The notes: generated by a model from the letters alone, not told the origin. Counted from the stretch's first letter, positions 4,909-13,411 are shown. The stretch: DNA of 27,021 nucleotides from Candidatus Moranbacteria bacterium UBA2282 (GCA_002345745.1 DDWQ01000004.1:1-27021), one strand, 5' to 3'. Translations and numbers: made by a program.

Positions 4909-5472
4909 ATGGAAGATGAAATCATAAAAGAAGAAGAAACTGAGCAAACAACAACTACCCAATGGATTCAAGATAACCTAAGAATTATTATTAGTATCCT
5001 AATCGTAGTTGCTATCGCTGGTGGAATCTATTCTTATTCAAACAGAGGAGAAGAAGTAAACCCTAGTGAGCAAGAGGTTGCTCAAGAAGAATCAACAGAA
5101 GCGACAGATGTGACTAAGGTTACTGAATCGACTCCAGCCACAGAAGTTGCGCAAGTAGCATCCAGCCAAGAAACTGAAAACTCTTTTATCGAGACAGCTG
5201 GCAAGGGAGATGGAACAACTCATCTTGCACGCAGAGCGCTTGCTAATTACTTGGAAAAAAATCAGGATTCAACCCTAACTGCTGAACACAAAATTTATAT
5301 TGAAGACTATTTGCGAAAGAATGTTTCTCACAAGGGAGGCATCTATGTCGGAACTTCAATAGAATTCAATAACAGTTTGATCCAAGATGCAATCACAAAG
5401 TCGAAGACTTTAAACGAAAAACAACTGACTAATTTACACAAATATGCCGTTAGAGTGCCCTCATTGTCATAA
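4909..5472 (+). CDS. single-pass membrane protein with a conserved-looking C-terminal domain, function unknown
   Basis: The protein has 187 aa. Residues 1-22 are acidic and presumably cytoplasmic, a transmembrane helix spans about 23-44 (RIIISILIVVAIAGGIYSY), then comes a Glu/Thr/Ser-rich linker (about 48-100). A folded domain of about 80 residues follows (FIETAGKGDGTTHLARRALANYL, then EHKIYIEDYLRKN, IYVGTSIEFNNSLIQDAI, KTLNEKQLTNLHKYA). This last domain looks like one I associate with Patescibacteria, but I cannot name a family or function. The start has a strong ribosome binding site shared with the lysine-repeat gene. A bidirectional terminator follows. It probably acts at the cell envelope. 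Confidence 0.7.
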   Translation: MEDEIIKEEETEQTTTTQWIQDNLRIIISILIVVAIAGGIYSYSNRGEEVNPSEQEVAQEESTEATDVTKVTESTPATEVAQVASSQETENSFIETAGKGDGTTHLARRALANYLEKNQDSTLTAEHKIYIEDYLRKNVSHKGGIYVGTSIEFNNSLIQDAITKSKTLNEKQLTNLHKYAVRVPSLS

Positions 5473-5554
5473 TTTTTCTTATCAAAAGATATACTAAGAA
5501 AAATTTCTACCGTTCTTTGTTTTCATAGTTAAGTATATTATTACTTTCCCATAA

Positions 5555-5587
5555 CAAAAACCCCTCGATGAAAATCGGGGGTTTTTG
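5555..5587. terminator. bidirectional terminator between convergent genes
   Basis: CAAAAACCCC (5555-5564) pairs with GGGGTTTTTG (5578-5587). There is a T run on either strand, so it serves both the gene ending at 5472 and the minus-strand gene ending at 5681. Confidence 0.85.
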
Positions 5588-5618
5588 TGTTTATGGGAAG
5601 TTATCTGTAAGGAGTGTA

Positions 5619-5666
5619 AGGAGCTAAGCTCCTGATGAGCTATAACCTGGCTGGAGCTTAGCTCCT
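5619..5666. repeat. inverted repeat of self-palindromic arms
   Basis: AGGAGCTAAGCTCC (5619-5632) and GGAGCTTAGCTCCT (5653-5666) are perfect complements, and each arm is itself nearly palindromic (GGAGCTwAGCTCC), so several foldings are possible. It lies just after the stop of the WecA-like gene. Confidence 0.6.
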
Positions 5667-5680
5667 AGCACATCATAATA

Positions 5681-6709
5681 TTAATCAAGTAATTTATTAG
5701 CAGATAATTTTTTATTTATAAAAATCAAGGTGATAACCACTATTGCGATTGTGGCTACTAAAGTTAGGCTTTTCCCAATCATTCTGGTATTGAGAGCAAT
5801 CACAGCGATGAATGCAGTTATGATATAATAATGCAGTGCTATTTTTCTTTGCGACCAACCTATTTCCATTAACTTGTGATGCAAATGATTTTTGTCTGGC
5901 TTGAATATTGATTTTCTCTTTCTAAATCTCTCTCCTATTACCCATACAAAATCAATTATAGGCAATGCCATAATAAGAATTGAGGTCGCAATTTTTGTGC
6001 CGGCAAAAATTGCTAGAACTGCCAAAGTAAAACCCATAAACATTGACCCAGATGTCCCAGCAAGAATCATTGATGGATAGAAATTAAAAATAAGAAACCC
6101 AAGTGTAGCACCTGCCAAAATCATTGCTAAAATAGCTACGGGTGGTTGATTAACTTCTGGATACAAACTAAGAAAAAAGATTGTGCTAGCCCCGATAAAA
6201 GTAATCCCGCCAGAAAGTCCGTCAATTCCATCCAGCCAATTCATCGAATTTATCATTAAAACAACCCAGAATATAACTAGTGCTATGGAAAAAATAATTG
6301 CGAAACCAGAGCTGAGATCAATTATCCCGCCATTTAATGGATTTGTTATATGATAAATTCTTACGCCAAAAATAAAAATTATAATTGCAACGGCCACCTG
6401 ATAAAAAAACTGTGTTTTCCAAAAAATCTCACGCATATCATCCCACACCCCAACTATCAATATAATCGCCAGTGCAATCAGCACTCCATAGAGTGATGCG
6501 TTTATAAAAAGATCTTTATTTAAAAAAATTGCTACAACAAAAGCCACAATCATAGCAACTCCACCCAAACGAAAAACATTCTGTTGATGGATGTGGCGTT
6601 TTGATTTTCGATGTATCCATCTAATTTTACCAGCAAAAAAATTTAGGACAAAAATAGCAACCACCGTGATAATAAATGCAGTAATAAATGGAATTATAAA
6701 TTTTACCAT
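5681..6709 (-). CDS. WecA/TagO-like undecaprenyl-phosphate sugar-1-phosphate transferase
   Basis: This integral membrane enzyme of the MraY/WecA superfamily would transfer a UDP-linked N-acetylhexosamine 1-phosphate to undecaprenyl phosphate, the first step of surface glycan assembly. The 342-aa protein has about ten or eleven hydrophobic segments. Signature motifs are the DD pair in GVWDDM (90-91), NSMNWLDGIDGL (154-165), GTSGSMFMGF, and the histidine motif KNHLHHKLMEIG on a cytoplasmic loop. These favour the WecA/TagO branch over MraY. The exact sugar is not readable. It is the last gene of a minus-strand run (8923 to 5681) and fits with the two glycosyltransferases at 20.9-24.3 kb as part of envelope glycan synthesis. 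Confidence 0.85.
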   Translation of the reverse strand: MVKFIIPFITAFIITVVAIFVLNFFAGKIRWIHRKSKRHIHQQNVFRLGGVAMIVAFVVAIFLNKDLFINASLYGVLIALAIILIVGVWDDMREIFWKTQFFYQVAVAIIIFIFGVRIYHITNPLNGGIIDLSSGFAIIFSIALVIFWVVLMINSMNWLDGIDGLSGGITFIGASTIFFLSLYPEVNQPPVAILAMILAGATLGFLIFNFYPSMILAGTSGSMFMGFTLAVLAIFAGTKIATSILIMALPIIDFVWVIGERFRKRKSIFKPDKNHLHHKLMEIGWSQRKIALHYYIITAFIAVIALNTRMIGKSLTLVATIAIVVITLIFINKKLSANKLLD

Positions 6710-6713
6710 TAAA

Positions 6714-7136
6714 CTAGTAGTTAATAAGAATTATACTGACTGACGCAACAATTAAACTCAATTGAATCATCAGCGTTGCCATAAGCAGGATGTAGCTGGC
6801 GATTCGCTCTTTTTTTTCATAAAAAAACACTGACAGCAAAAAATTAATTATAAATAGAACAAGTCCTATTATTGGCAATACGTAAACCTGACTATAATCA
6901 CTCATTAAATCAACTCCAAAATAAACATTATAATGCAAAATTATTGAAAAATCGACCGACTTTATCCATATTTTTAATATAACCCAATCGATTAGATTAG
7001 TTAAAAAACCCAAAATTAAAAGCCAGACTATAATATGGCTTTTGAAATAATCCTGTTTAAAAAAAGCTAGCACTTTTGTTTGCAAACTAATTTCTTTGAG
7101 GGGTTCGTAATACTTTTTTAGATTAAATTTTTTCAC
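6714..7136 (-). CDS. small integral membrane protein, unknown
   Basis: The 140-aa protein has an N-terminal basic, amphipathic stretch (1-32) followed by about three or four transmembrane helices (about 35-55, 80-105 and 113-138). No family is recognised. It starts 1 nt after the end of rmuC and ends 4 nt before the WecA-like gene, so it is translated from the same transcript. The tight packing suggests a membrane-related partner role, without further evidence. Confidence 0.6.
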   Translation of the reverse strand: MKKFNLKKYYEPLKEISLQTKVLAFFKQDYFKSHIIVWLLILGFLTNLIDWVILKIWIKSVDFSIILHYNVYFGVDLMSDYSQVYVLPIIGLVLFIINFLLSVFFYEKKERIASYILLMATLMIQLSLIVASVSIILINY

Positions 7137-7137
7137 A

Positions 7138-8223
7138 TTATTCGATACTCGGTTTATCTATCATTGTTGGCTCAATGTTTCTTTCAACTTCTGTTATTTT
7201 GGAAACATCTTTGTCAATCTTGCCTAACTCCTTATATGCAACATTAAAATGATTCACAGTCGTACCTAGACTGCCTTGAACTTTTTTCATATATTCTTCA
7301 AAAGCACTAATGTGTTTGCCTAATTTTTCTACATTTATGCGTATCTCCTTGGCACTTTCTTCAATCTGCATAGCTCGCAGACCTTGCAAAACAGTTTGTA
7401 AATATGCCAAGAAAGAAGTTGGTGAGACTATAATGACTTTTTTATCCCGAAAAGCATATTCAATCAAATCGCGTGTATTAACCTGCACTGCACCAACTTT
7501 ATTCACTAATAAATCATAATAGATTGCTTCTGATGGAATAAACATAAAAGCAAAGTCCATCGTCCCCTCTTCAGGCTTGATATATTTGGATGTTTCGTCA
7601 ATCCTGTTTTTCAAATCCTGCTTAAACATTTTCTCAAAAGCCTCCTTTTCTTGAGAATCTTTAGCATTGAGAATTCTCTCGTAATTTTCCAGCGAAAACT
7701 TAGAATCAATTGGCACAACCTTATCTTTTACAAAAACAACAGCATCAACAATCACACCATTGGCAAAAGCATATTGCATCTGATAGGAATTGGGTGGCAA
7801 AACATTTCGCAAAGTTTCTTCTAAAAAATATTCACCCAAAATTCCTCGCTGTTTTGGATTTTTTAAAATATCCTGCAATCCCTGCAATTGTGCTGAAAAA
7901 TTAACTACTTGCTTATTAGTTTCATCTAATTTTGTTAATTTTTCCGTTACATCAGTTATCAGCTTATTTGATTGCCCACTAATTCCATGCATCGCCTGAA
8001 TCGTTTGATTGCTTAGTGCTTGCGTTGTACGATGAGTTTCTGCTAGCTTTCTGTCCACCATATTTCGCAAATCTTCGTTCTGCTGAGACAGCATCTTTAA
8101 TCGTTCAATAATCGCGATCCCATCATTATTAGCATTGCTTTGGTTATTTTTGAAAAATAAATTCAACCATACCAAAAAAACAGCTCCAATCAGAATTAAA
8201 ATTATTACTAGAATATAAGTCAT
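7138..8223 (-). CDS. rmuC: RmuC-family DNA recombination protein
   Basis: From ATG 8223 the protein has 361 aa. It has an N-terminal transmembrane anchor (about 2-24), a coiled coil (about 40-115) and the RmuC nuclease-like domain (QRGILGEYFLEETLRNVLP, VDAVVFVKDKVVPIDSKFSLENY, FAFMFIPSEAIYYDLL, VIIVSPTSFLAYLQTVLQGL). RmuC proteins limit recombination between inverted repeats and carry a restriction-endonuclease-like fold (D...DSKF signature). The frame is open to an ATG at 8343, which would add 40 residues and overlap the upstream gene, but that stretch is encoded by a low-complexity repeat and a palindrome and lacks RmuC similarity. I therefore prefer 8223. A protein acting on inverted repeats is fitting in a window this rich in them. 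Confidence 0.85.
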   Translation of the reverse strand: MTYILVIILILIGAVFLVWLNLFFKNNQSNANNDGIAIIERLKMLSQQNEDLRNMVDRKLAETHRTTQALSNQTIQAMHGISGQSNKLITDVTEKLTKLDETNKQVVNFSAQLQGLQDILKNPKQRGILGEYFLEETLRNVLPPNSYQMQYAFANGVIVDAVVFVKDKVVPIDSKFSLENYERILNAKDSQEKEAFEKMFKQDLKNRIDETSKYIKPEEGTMDFAFMFIPSEAIYYDLLVNKVGAVQVNTRDLIEYAFRDKKVIIVSPTSFLAYLQTVLQGLRAMQIEESAKEIRINVEKLGKHISAFEEYMKKVQGSLGTTVNHFNVAYKELGKIDKDVSKITEVERNIEPTMIDKPSIE

Positions 8224-8275
8224 TAGGTTTAGTTTTTGGTTAGTAGTTAGCCTGCCTACCGGCAGGTGGGTGGTT
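8224..8275. repeat. low-complexity repeat plus CCTGCC/GGCAGG palindrome at the rmuC 5' end
   Basis: CCTGCC (8251-8256) and GGCAGG (8261-8266) form a hairpin. Beside it, on the minus strand, CTAACTACTAACCAAAAACT belongs to the same low-complexity family as the insert in prmC near 2796-2820 (AACCAAAAACTACAAACCAC). Confidence 0.6.
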
Positions 8276-8326
8276 TGTGGATTTCTTTTACGTGCTACCC
8301 TGCCACTTATTAGTCGCTGACTACAA

Positions 8327-8923
8327 TTACTTTCTTTTAGCAATGAGATGCTTAAGCCACTGAATTTTATTGATTAATTCTTCGTGTGGTCCTTCTAAAA
8401 ATTCCAAGATAAATTTATCCAGCATATTTAGCCTATATTTAAATTCCTCGCTATTCATTAAAACAAAATCAATTTCTTTTCCAATTTCAGCTTCAAGACT
8501 GGCCATCAAATTTTTTAGGCGTGCTCGCTTAATATCATCACCGACAATAATCATATCCGCCTTGCCTTTTTGATAATTAATAAAGATTCCACTAATCACA
8601 GCTAGCTTGATGTTACCGATTTTCTCTATTTTAGATAAACTCTTACATTGCGGATACACATTTGATTTTGAAATAAGATTTTTCAATTCAGGATAAAAAC
8701 TAAAGTTTTGATTTAGCACATAAGAAATTTTGCCTTTTCTAGCGTGTCGTGAGATAAATTTAATCTTAGTCAGCTTGTCTATTTCTCTTTTAGCATTATT
8801 TTTCAACATATTTCTACGCACTACTTCAGCATACGCATATTCTTGATCTGGATTTTGCAAAAAAAATCTAAGCAGACTAGCCCTCTCCTTTGAACCAAAA
8901 AGACTCTCTAGAATTTCTGACAT
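8327..8923 (-). CDS. winged-helix protein with a degenerate nucleotidyltransferase-like domain
   Basis: The 198-aa protein has residues about 1-70 shaped as a winged helix (LFGSKERASLLRFFLQNPDQEYAYAEVVRRN, then LTKIKFISRHARKGKISYVLN, a wing). Residues about 95-165 (KLAVISGIFINYQKGKADMI, then IVGDDI, EAEIGKEIDFVLMNSEEFKYRL) resemble minimal nucleotidyltransferase-fold domains of CPR transcriptional regulators, but the usual catalytic GS and Asp pair are not intact. It is probably a DNA-binding regulator. It overlaps the longest rmuC frame by 17 nt and heads the minus-strand run to 5681. The 215 bp upstream (8924-9138) contain AT-rich promoter-like sequence on both strands (for example TATAAT near 8982) and nothing else I can support. 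Confidence 0.6.
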   Translation of the reverse strand: MSEILESLFGSKERASLLRFFLQNPDQEYAYAEVVRRNMLKNNAKREIDKLTKIKFISRHARKGKISYVLNQNFSFYPELKNLISKSNVYPQCKSLSKIEKIGNIKLAVISGIFINYQKGKADMIIVGDDIKRARLKNLMASLEAEIGKEIDFVLMNSEEFKYRLNMLDKFILEFLEGPHEELINKIQWLKHLIAKRK

Positions 8924-9138
8924 TTTATTATATATTAAATTATTATAAAAATACTTTTCCTAAAAAGCACCTATATATAGTATAATATCTGCAACCTAAA
9001 AAGTAAACCCTCCTATTAGCAACCCACATTCAACCAAATACCCAATTAACGTACCATTATACCCACTCTTATAAATTTATAGCATAACTGTTTTTTAAAT
9101 TTCATTTTTATGCTATGATGAAGACAAATTAAGAACTT

Positions 9139-11364
9139 ATGGCTAAAAAGAAACTCGATAATAAAATAGCTTTAATTAAAGCAGAATTTGAGAATATTTT
9201 GGTTTGCAACGATAGACAAATGAGTCCATTTTTGGAAATTCTTACGCAAGCACCAGAAAATATCGATAATCAAAGCCTTGGAACACTAATCGGGGTATTT
9301 GAAGTTACTGACACATCCAAGGATTCTTCCTATATAGTCAATTATCTCATATCGGTTATTAAAAAAGAATATTTCTCTAAATCCAAGCGGGCGCCAATTG
9401 AAAGCCTTGAATCTGCTCTTCACAAAGCAAATCTAGCTCTTTCTAAGCTAGCTGAGCATGGTAATATCGGCTGGCTTGGAAAATTAAATGTGTTAGTTGC
9501 TGTTATTGAAAAAAATAATTTGCATTTATCACAAGCTGGGACTGCCTCTGCACTCCTTTTGCGTTCAAAAACAATCACCGATGTTAGCGATGGATTAGCG
9601 CCAGAAAAATCAGAATTGCATCCCTTAAAAACTTTTATGAGTGTATCCAGTGGACGGTTGGAAATAAATGACAAACTAATCATAGCTACTGATAGTATTT
9701 TTGATATATTTTCCCTCGAAGAAATCAAAAAAAGCTCTTTGCGATTCTCCGATAAAAAATTTGTTCAATTTTTAAGAACTGCATTGGGCTCGGAGCTAGA
9801 AAAAGCGGCCGTTTTAGTTGTTGAACTTAATGCTCAAAAAGAGGCTTTGAAAATCGAACCAAAAAAACAGCCTGAGGAGCTTAATGTTTTTAGCAATAAC
9901 GCCTTTTCCAAAACAAAAAAAACTGCAAATGATCGTGCGAAAGAATTTGATAGGGAGATACAAAAAGAAATTCAATATGAAAAAACTGGTTTTGTTGATG
10001 AGAAAACTGGACATATTTATATCAAAGAAGGCGTTGGGACTGCTATGCAAGAAGAAAATAACACAAATTACACACAAAAAAATGCTAACAAATCAATTGA
10101 TAAATTATTAGGCATCGCCACTACAACTAAGGATTTGTCTATTGGGTTAGTGAAAAATATTCATTTTCCTAATTTTGAAAAAATAAAATCAAAAACAAGA
10201 AAAATTCAACCAGACTATCAATCTTTAATCGAAACTGTGCGTGCACAAACAAGCGCACGAGCAAAAGTGGCAACCTCGTTGTCAACAATTCTTCTTGCAA
10301 AAATAGTAGAACTAACTAAATTAATATTTTCTGCAAAAAATAGAGCCATTGCAATTTCACTGTTCCAAAGCATATATCGTAAGTTTATTTTTTTATTGTG
10401 CTTAATTCTACCAAGTTTAGCGAAGATAAAAAATAATCTGCACAAAATGAACTCCAAACAAAAATTATATGCGACATTGACCATATTATCTATTATTATT
10501 GTGCCTTTATTTATCATCAAACTGCAAAATAATCTTGCTAGCAAAAAAGCAGTTGAATTAGCGACCACAAATCAACCAGCTCCATTAGCACTCGAACAAG
10601 ACAAAAATATCGTGCGGATTGAAACGCTAAATTCCATCTATTCTGGCAAAGATATTCTAAAAATAATCAATTTAAATGGTGCAATGTTCGCTATTACTAA
10701 TGCGGAAATAATTGACCTTGAAAAAAATAAATCCACATCCATTCCTTCTGAGTTTACTAGTCCAGTACAAATAACCACAATGAATGACCTTAATTTGGTT
10801 TTTTTACTAACTGCTTCCAACAAAATTGCCTCATTTAGCCCAATTTCAAGCGAATTTAAAGACAATCAAATAACTATTCCGACCGATGCCACTGTCAAAG
10901 CTATTGGATCATATCTAACTTATATTTATCTACTGGATTCAAAAAATAATCAGATTTATCGCTATCCGCGAGCTGAAGGTGGTTTTGGCGAGAAAACTAG
11001 TTGGCTGAAAGACTCATTTGCCTTTGCTGACACCGTCGATTTGTCTATAAATGAAAATATTTTTATTGCTAACCAAAAAAATATTGCCAAGCTATTCCGT
11101 GGAAAAATTCAGGAAACTTCTGCTATTGAGGAAACAGCTACGCCTATCAAAATTACAAAAATTGCTACTGGGGAACAATCTGGTGCAATCTTCATTCTAG
11201 ATGCACAAAATGCCCGCGTCATTCAATTGGACGCGGAAAAAAAGATAGTTGCCCAATATTATAATCCGGAGATAGCTTCTGCCACTAGTCTTGCGGTCAA
11301 TGAAAGCACTAAAACTATTTTCATTTCTAGTCAAGATAGTGTTAAAACTATATCTATAAATTAA
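9139..11364 (+). CDS. PP2C-like domain, transmembrane helix and beta-propeller fusion protein
   Basis: The protein has 741 aa. Residues about 40-240 resemble a PPM/PP2C phosphatase fold (LGTLIGVFEVTD, ESALHKANLAL, KLNVLVAVIEKNNLHLSQAGTASALLLR, KLIIATDSIFDIF). The acidic metal ligands of active enzymes (GxxDGxGG) are replaced by GVFEVTD, so catalysis is doubtful. A basic, charged linker (about 240-430) leads to one transmembrane helix (about 448-468). The remaining 270 residues form repeated strands (IYLLDSKNNQIYRY, IFILDAQNARVIQLD, FISSQDSVKTISI) typical of NHL/YVTN-type propellers outside the membrane. The plan is an extracellular sensor linked to an intracellular phosphatase-like module. 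There is no Shine-Dalgarno site at ATG 9139; a possible -10 TATGAT lies at about 9113. It stands alone. Confidence 0.65.
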   Translation: MAKKKLDNKIALIKAEFENILVCNDRQMSPFLEILTQAPENIDNQSLGTLIGVFEVTDTSKDSSYIVNYLISVIKKEYFSKSKRAPIESLESALHKANLALSKLAEHGNIGWLGKLNVLVAVIEKNNLHLSQAGTASALLLRSKTITDVSDGLAPEKSELHPLKTFMSVSSGRLEINDKLIIATDSIFDIFSLEEIKKSSLRFSDKKFVQFLRTALGSELEKAAVLVVELNAQKEALKIEPKKQPEELNVFSNNAFSKTKKTANDRAKEFDREIQKEIQYEKTGFVDEKTGHIYIKEGVGTAMQEENNTNYTQKNANKSIDKLLGIATTTKDLSIGLVKNIHFPNFEKIKSKTRKIQPDYQSLIETVRAQTSARAKVATSLSTILLAKIVELTKLIFSAKNRAIAISLFQSIYRKFIFLLCLILPSLAKIKNNLHKMNSKQKLYATLTILSIIIVPLFIIKLQNNLASKKAVELATTNQPAPLALEQDKNIVRIETLNSIYSGKDILKIINLNGAMFAITNAEIIDLEKNKSTSIPSEFTSPVQITTMNDLNLVFLLTASNKIASFSPISSEFKDNQITIPTDATVKAIGSYLTYIYLLDSKNNQIYRYPRAEGGFGEKTSWLKDSFAFADTVDLSINENIFIANQKNIAKLFRGKIQETSAIEETATPIKITKIATGEQSGAIFILDAQNARVIQLDAEKKIVAQYYNPEIASATSLAVNESTKTIFISSQDSVKTISIN

Positions 11365-11393
11365 AAGTTTTTTTACTTTTCTCCGTTTCACAT

Positions 11394-11427
11394 CATACAC
11401 TATACTGCGGCCGCAGTATAGTGTATG
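11394..11427. repeat. perfect 34-bp palindrome centred on GCGGCCGC
   Basis: CATACACTATACTGCGG is followed directly by its exact reverse complement. It lies 30 bp after the stop of the gene ending at 11364. The plus strand continues with A8, not T, so it is not a standard terminator for that gene. Read on the minus strand it follows the gene at 11485, but the T run comes before it. Confidence 0.85.
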
Positions 11428-11484
11428 AAAAAAAATAAACCCCTAGATACGGATTTATTTTTTTATTCTCAAAATACAGAAAGA

Positions 11485-12144
11485 CTATTTATCCAAACCG
11501 AAAGTCCCCACAATTTCCTCCATAGTTTTTAGGATGCCTGTGTCGTTGCCGACAAATCCCAGATGAAAAACAAAAAAGCGATTATTGTCTTTGAAGATGA
11601 TGGTTGCGCGTGGAGATTCTTCGCTTGCGCCGAGGGAAATATATTCTTTGCCAATCAAGTTCTTTGCTTGAAAGAACAGGTTTTGCGTGCCAACTTCTTC
11701 GGTGAATCCGAGTAGTTTTGCCATCTGATCGATGTCGATGTTTTCTTTTTCATATTCAATCAGTCCAAGTAAATGAAAATCTTCGGGCTTTGTTTCTTGA
11801 GTGAAATCGATGGATTCCTTGTTGGACCAAAAAACAGAACTGCCTTGCTTGAGCGTTTCGCCATTTTCTAGGTTGATATCTTTCAGCTCAGTATCAGCAT
11901 CATCTGTAAAAATATGCCAGTCTTGGTGATATTTGATGCTGTATCCTATTTTTGTGTTTTGATAGTTTTGCCAGTCAGACGAAGCTTGTTGTTCAGTTGA
12001 ATTTGGATCTTTGTAGTCTTGCGAATATTGCTGGATTATTTGTTGTTTTGTTTTTTGGTTGGTATGATTTCTAATTAGGCTAAATATTAAAAATAGCAGA
12101 ATGATTGCAACGATGATTTGTATGATTATTTTTTTATTTTTCAT
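11485..12144 (-). CDS. membrane-anchored protein, PsbP-like fold possible
   Basis: The 219-aa protein has a short basic N-terminus, then one hydrophobic helix (about 5-25), which acts as a signal anchor. An extracytoplasmic region starts with a Gln/Ser-rich linker and then YQNTKIGYSIKYHQDWHIF, a start common to PsbP-like domains of envelope proteins. It ends with FFVFHLGFVGNDTGILKTMEEIVGTFGL, the closing strand and helix of that fold. No catalytic residues are evident. Its neighbour on the same strand is the secreted fibre-like protein upstream. The function is unknown. Confidence 0.55.
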   Translation of the reverse strand: MKNKKIIIQIIVAIILLFLIFSLIRNHTNQKTKQQIIQQYSQDYKDPNSTEQQASSDWQNYQNTKIGYSIKYHQDWHIFTDDADTELKDINLENGETLKQGSSVFWSNKESIDFTQETKPEDFHLLGLIEYEKENIDIDQMAKLLGFTEEVGTQNLFFQAKNLIGKEYISLGASEESPRATIIFKDNNRFFVFHLGFVGNDTGILKTMEEIVGTFGLDK

Positions 12145-12172
12145 AAGCTCTAAGATTATAAATTAAGTCTCA

Positions 12173-12208
12173 GGCTCTAAGAGCCCCTTTGGGCTCTTAG
12201 AGCCTTTT
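12173..12208 (+). terminator. strong hairpin, terminator-like on the plus strand
   Basis: GGCTCTAAGAGCCC (12173-12186) pairs perfectly with GGGCTCTTAGAGCC (12191-12204) and TTTT follows on the plus strand. Both flanking genes are on the minus strand, so its orientation does not suit them. It may be a mobile repeat rather than a working terminator. Confidence 0.55.
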
Positions 12209-12219
12209 GCTTTGCAGAA

Positions 12220-13323
12220 TTATTGCCAAACACACGAAGTTGTGCCGTCGCTAGTATAGACCCAAGTGGTGGAACTGCCTTTGCAAACACAAGTTCGGTA
12301 TGTGCTGGTCAGTGCGATTGTTCCATCGTGCGTAGCATCGCAGGCAAAAGGCTGGGAAGAACTCTTTTGAATTTTTACTTGCCCATTAACATCAAGTGTC
12401 GTGGCTGGAGTTGTGGTGCCGATCCCGACCTTGCCATCAGCGGCAATGCGAACCTTTTCTGAGGTCCCTATCAAGAATTTCGTAATATTTGGAGTCGTTG
12501 CATGGCTTTCACCGTAAAGTCTGATGTTGGCACCTAAAGCTGTGCTGCTCCCCCCAGAAATATACATCAAACTGTCGTTGGTATTTTTCAACAAAGAACT
12601 ACCGTTAATTAAAATATTTCCAACAAGGCTAGTGCCAATCACTTCTAAAATATAATTTGGATTCGTCGTCCCGATGCCGACGTTGCCGTTATCTAATATC
12701 GTGACCTTAGCCGCTCCTACTGAGTCTTGCGTTTGGAATCCGATACCAGTTGTCGTGCCTACACCTTTGACAATTAATTTTCCAAGGGGTGCTGTCGTCC
12801 CAATCCCGACATTCCCCATATTAACCAAATCTTTTCCATTTAAATCAATTGCTCCAGTGGCTCCAGAATATGGCACGGCACTTATTTGACTAGCTGTGAT
12901 GTTAGTAATTTTTGATCCGTCCAACGCCGGATATTCTCCAGTCAGTTTATCAGCAGGAAAAGTTTGGTTTTCCGCCCAGTTGAAAATTCCGGTGAGTGTT
13001 CCACCGCTAGCAGAAAGTTTTTCTTGCAGAGCAGTGTCCAATCCTTGAATCTTGTCTGTGCCCAATCCTCCATCTTTGACGGCATCATTGTTAATAGAAC
13101 CTTTTTTAATATTAAAACTAGTGAAAATTCCTTTCCAGTCAGCGCTCTTTTTTTGAATTTGCGATAGAACATACTGTTGGGCGTTTTTCTTGACTGCCTT
13201 TTCTTCAACACTAGAAAAATAGTTTTTCCAATAACTGCCTTTAATATTGCTGGGTTCGGCCGCTTGCGCTTGCGTGCCGATCACGCCCAAAACAAAAACC
13301 AGCACAAAAAATGCCGGGATCAA
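12220..13323 (-). CDS. secreted fibre-like surface protein with GIGTT repeats
   Basis: The protein has 367 aa from a TTG start. It has a signal peptide (hydrophobic to about residue 18, cleavage near TQAQA-AEP). The body carries repeats of the phage-fibre/adhesin type, NMGNVGIGTTAP, NGNVGIGTTNP and DGKVGIGTTTP, followed by LDVNGQVKI, and the C-terminal part has a Cys-containing tail (ACDATHDGTIALTS, TCVCKGSSTTWVYT, SCVWQ). Such proteins form trimeric beta-rich stalks. The true start is uncertain. The frame is open upstream to about 13434 through NIRKIL, which would give a better basic signal-peptide start, but no ATG or GTG is in frame. A (GA) microsatellite and a palindrome lie directly upstream. 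Confidence 0.6.
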   Translation of the reverse strand: MIPAFFVLVFVLGVIGTQAQAAEPSNIKGSYWKNYFSSVEEKAVKKNAQQYVLSQIQKKSADWKGIFTSFNIKKGSINNDAVKDGGLGTDKIQGLDTALQEKLSASGGTLTGIFNWAENQTFPADKLTGEYPALDGSKITNITASQISAVPYSGATGAIDLNGKDLVNMGNVGIGTTAPLGKLIVKGVGTTTGIGFQTQDSVGAAKVTILDNGNVGIGTTNPNYILEVIGTSLVGNILINGSSLLKNTNDSLMYISGGSSTALGANIRLYGESHATTPNITKFLIGTSEKVRIAADGKVGIGTTTPATTLDVNGQVKIQKSSSQPFACDATHDGTIALTSTYRTCVCKGSSTTWVYTSDGTTSCVWQ

Positions 13324-13350
13324 AATTTTTCTTATGTTTTGTTTAGCTAA

Positions 13351-13371
13351 GAGAGAGAGAGAGAGAGAGAG
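13351..13371. repeat. GA dinucleotide microsatellite upstream of the fibre gene
   Basis: Ten GA units plus a G, 27 bp before the TTG start of the fibre-like gene. On the coding strand it reads as CT repeats within the open frame. Gain or loss of one unit shifts the frame or changes leader spacing. Confidence 0.8.
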
Positions 13372-13375
13372 TTTA

Positions 13376-13411
13376 CCCCGTGAAATTTGCGAAGCAAGTA
13401 TTTCACTGGGG
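13376..13411. repeat. CCCC/GGGG hairpin repeat, copy A
   Basis: CCCCGTGAAAT at one end and ATTTCACTGGGG at the other, with TTGC-gaa-GCAA inside. It belongs to the same family as 17173-17212 and 22448-22485. Confidence 0.7.

Noticed and set aside
4786..4971. 61-codon minus-strand frame opposite the start of the gene at 4909
   Set aside because: It is antisense to a leader and start with a strong ribosome binding site, and its composition is that of reversed coding DNA.
12173..12208. Hairpin as the terminator between the two minus-strand genes
   Set aside because: The T run is on the plus strand only, the wrong direction for both neighbours.
13390..13408. GTG-initiated upstream start (MKYLLRKF) as the real N-terminus of the fibre protein
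   Set aside because: It is encoded by the repetitive hairpin copy A and is out of frame at the present tract length. It is mentioned only as a possible phase state.
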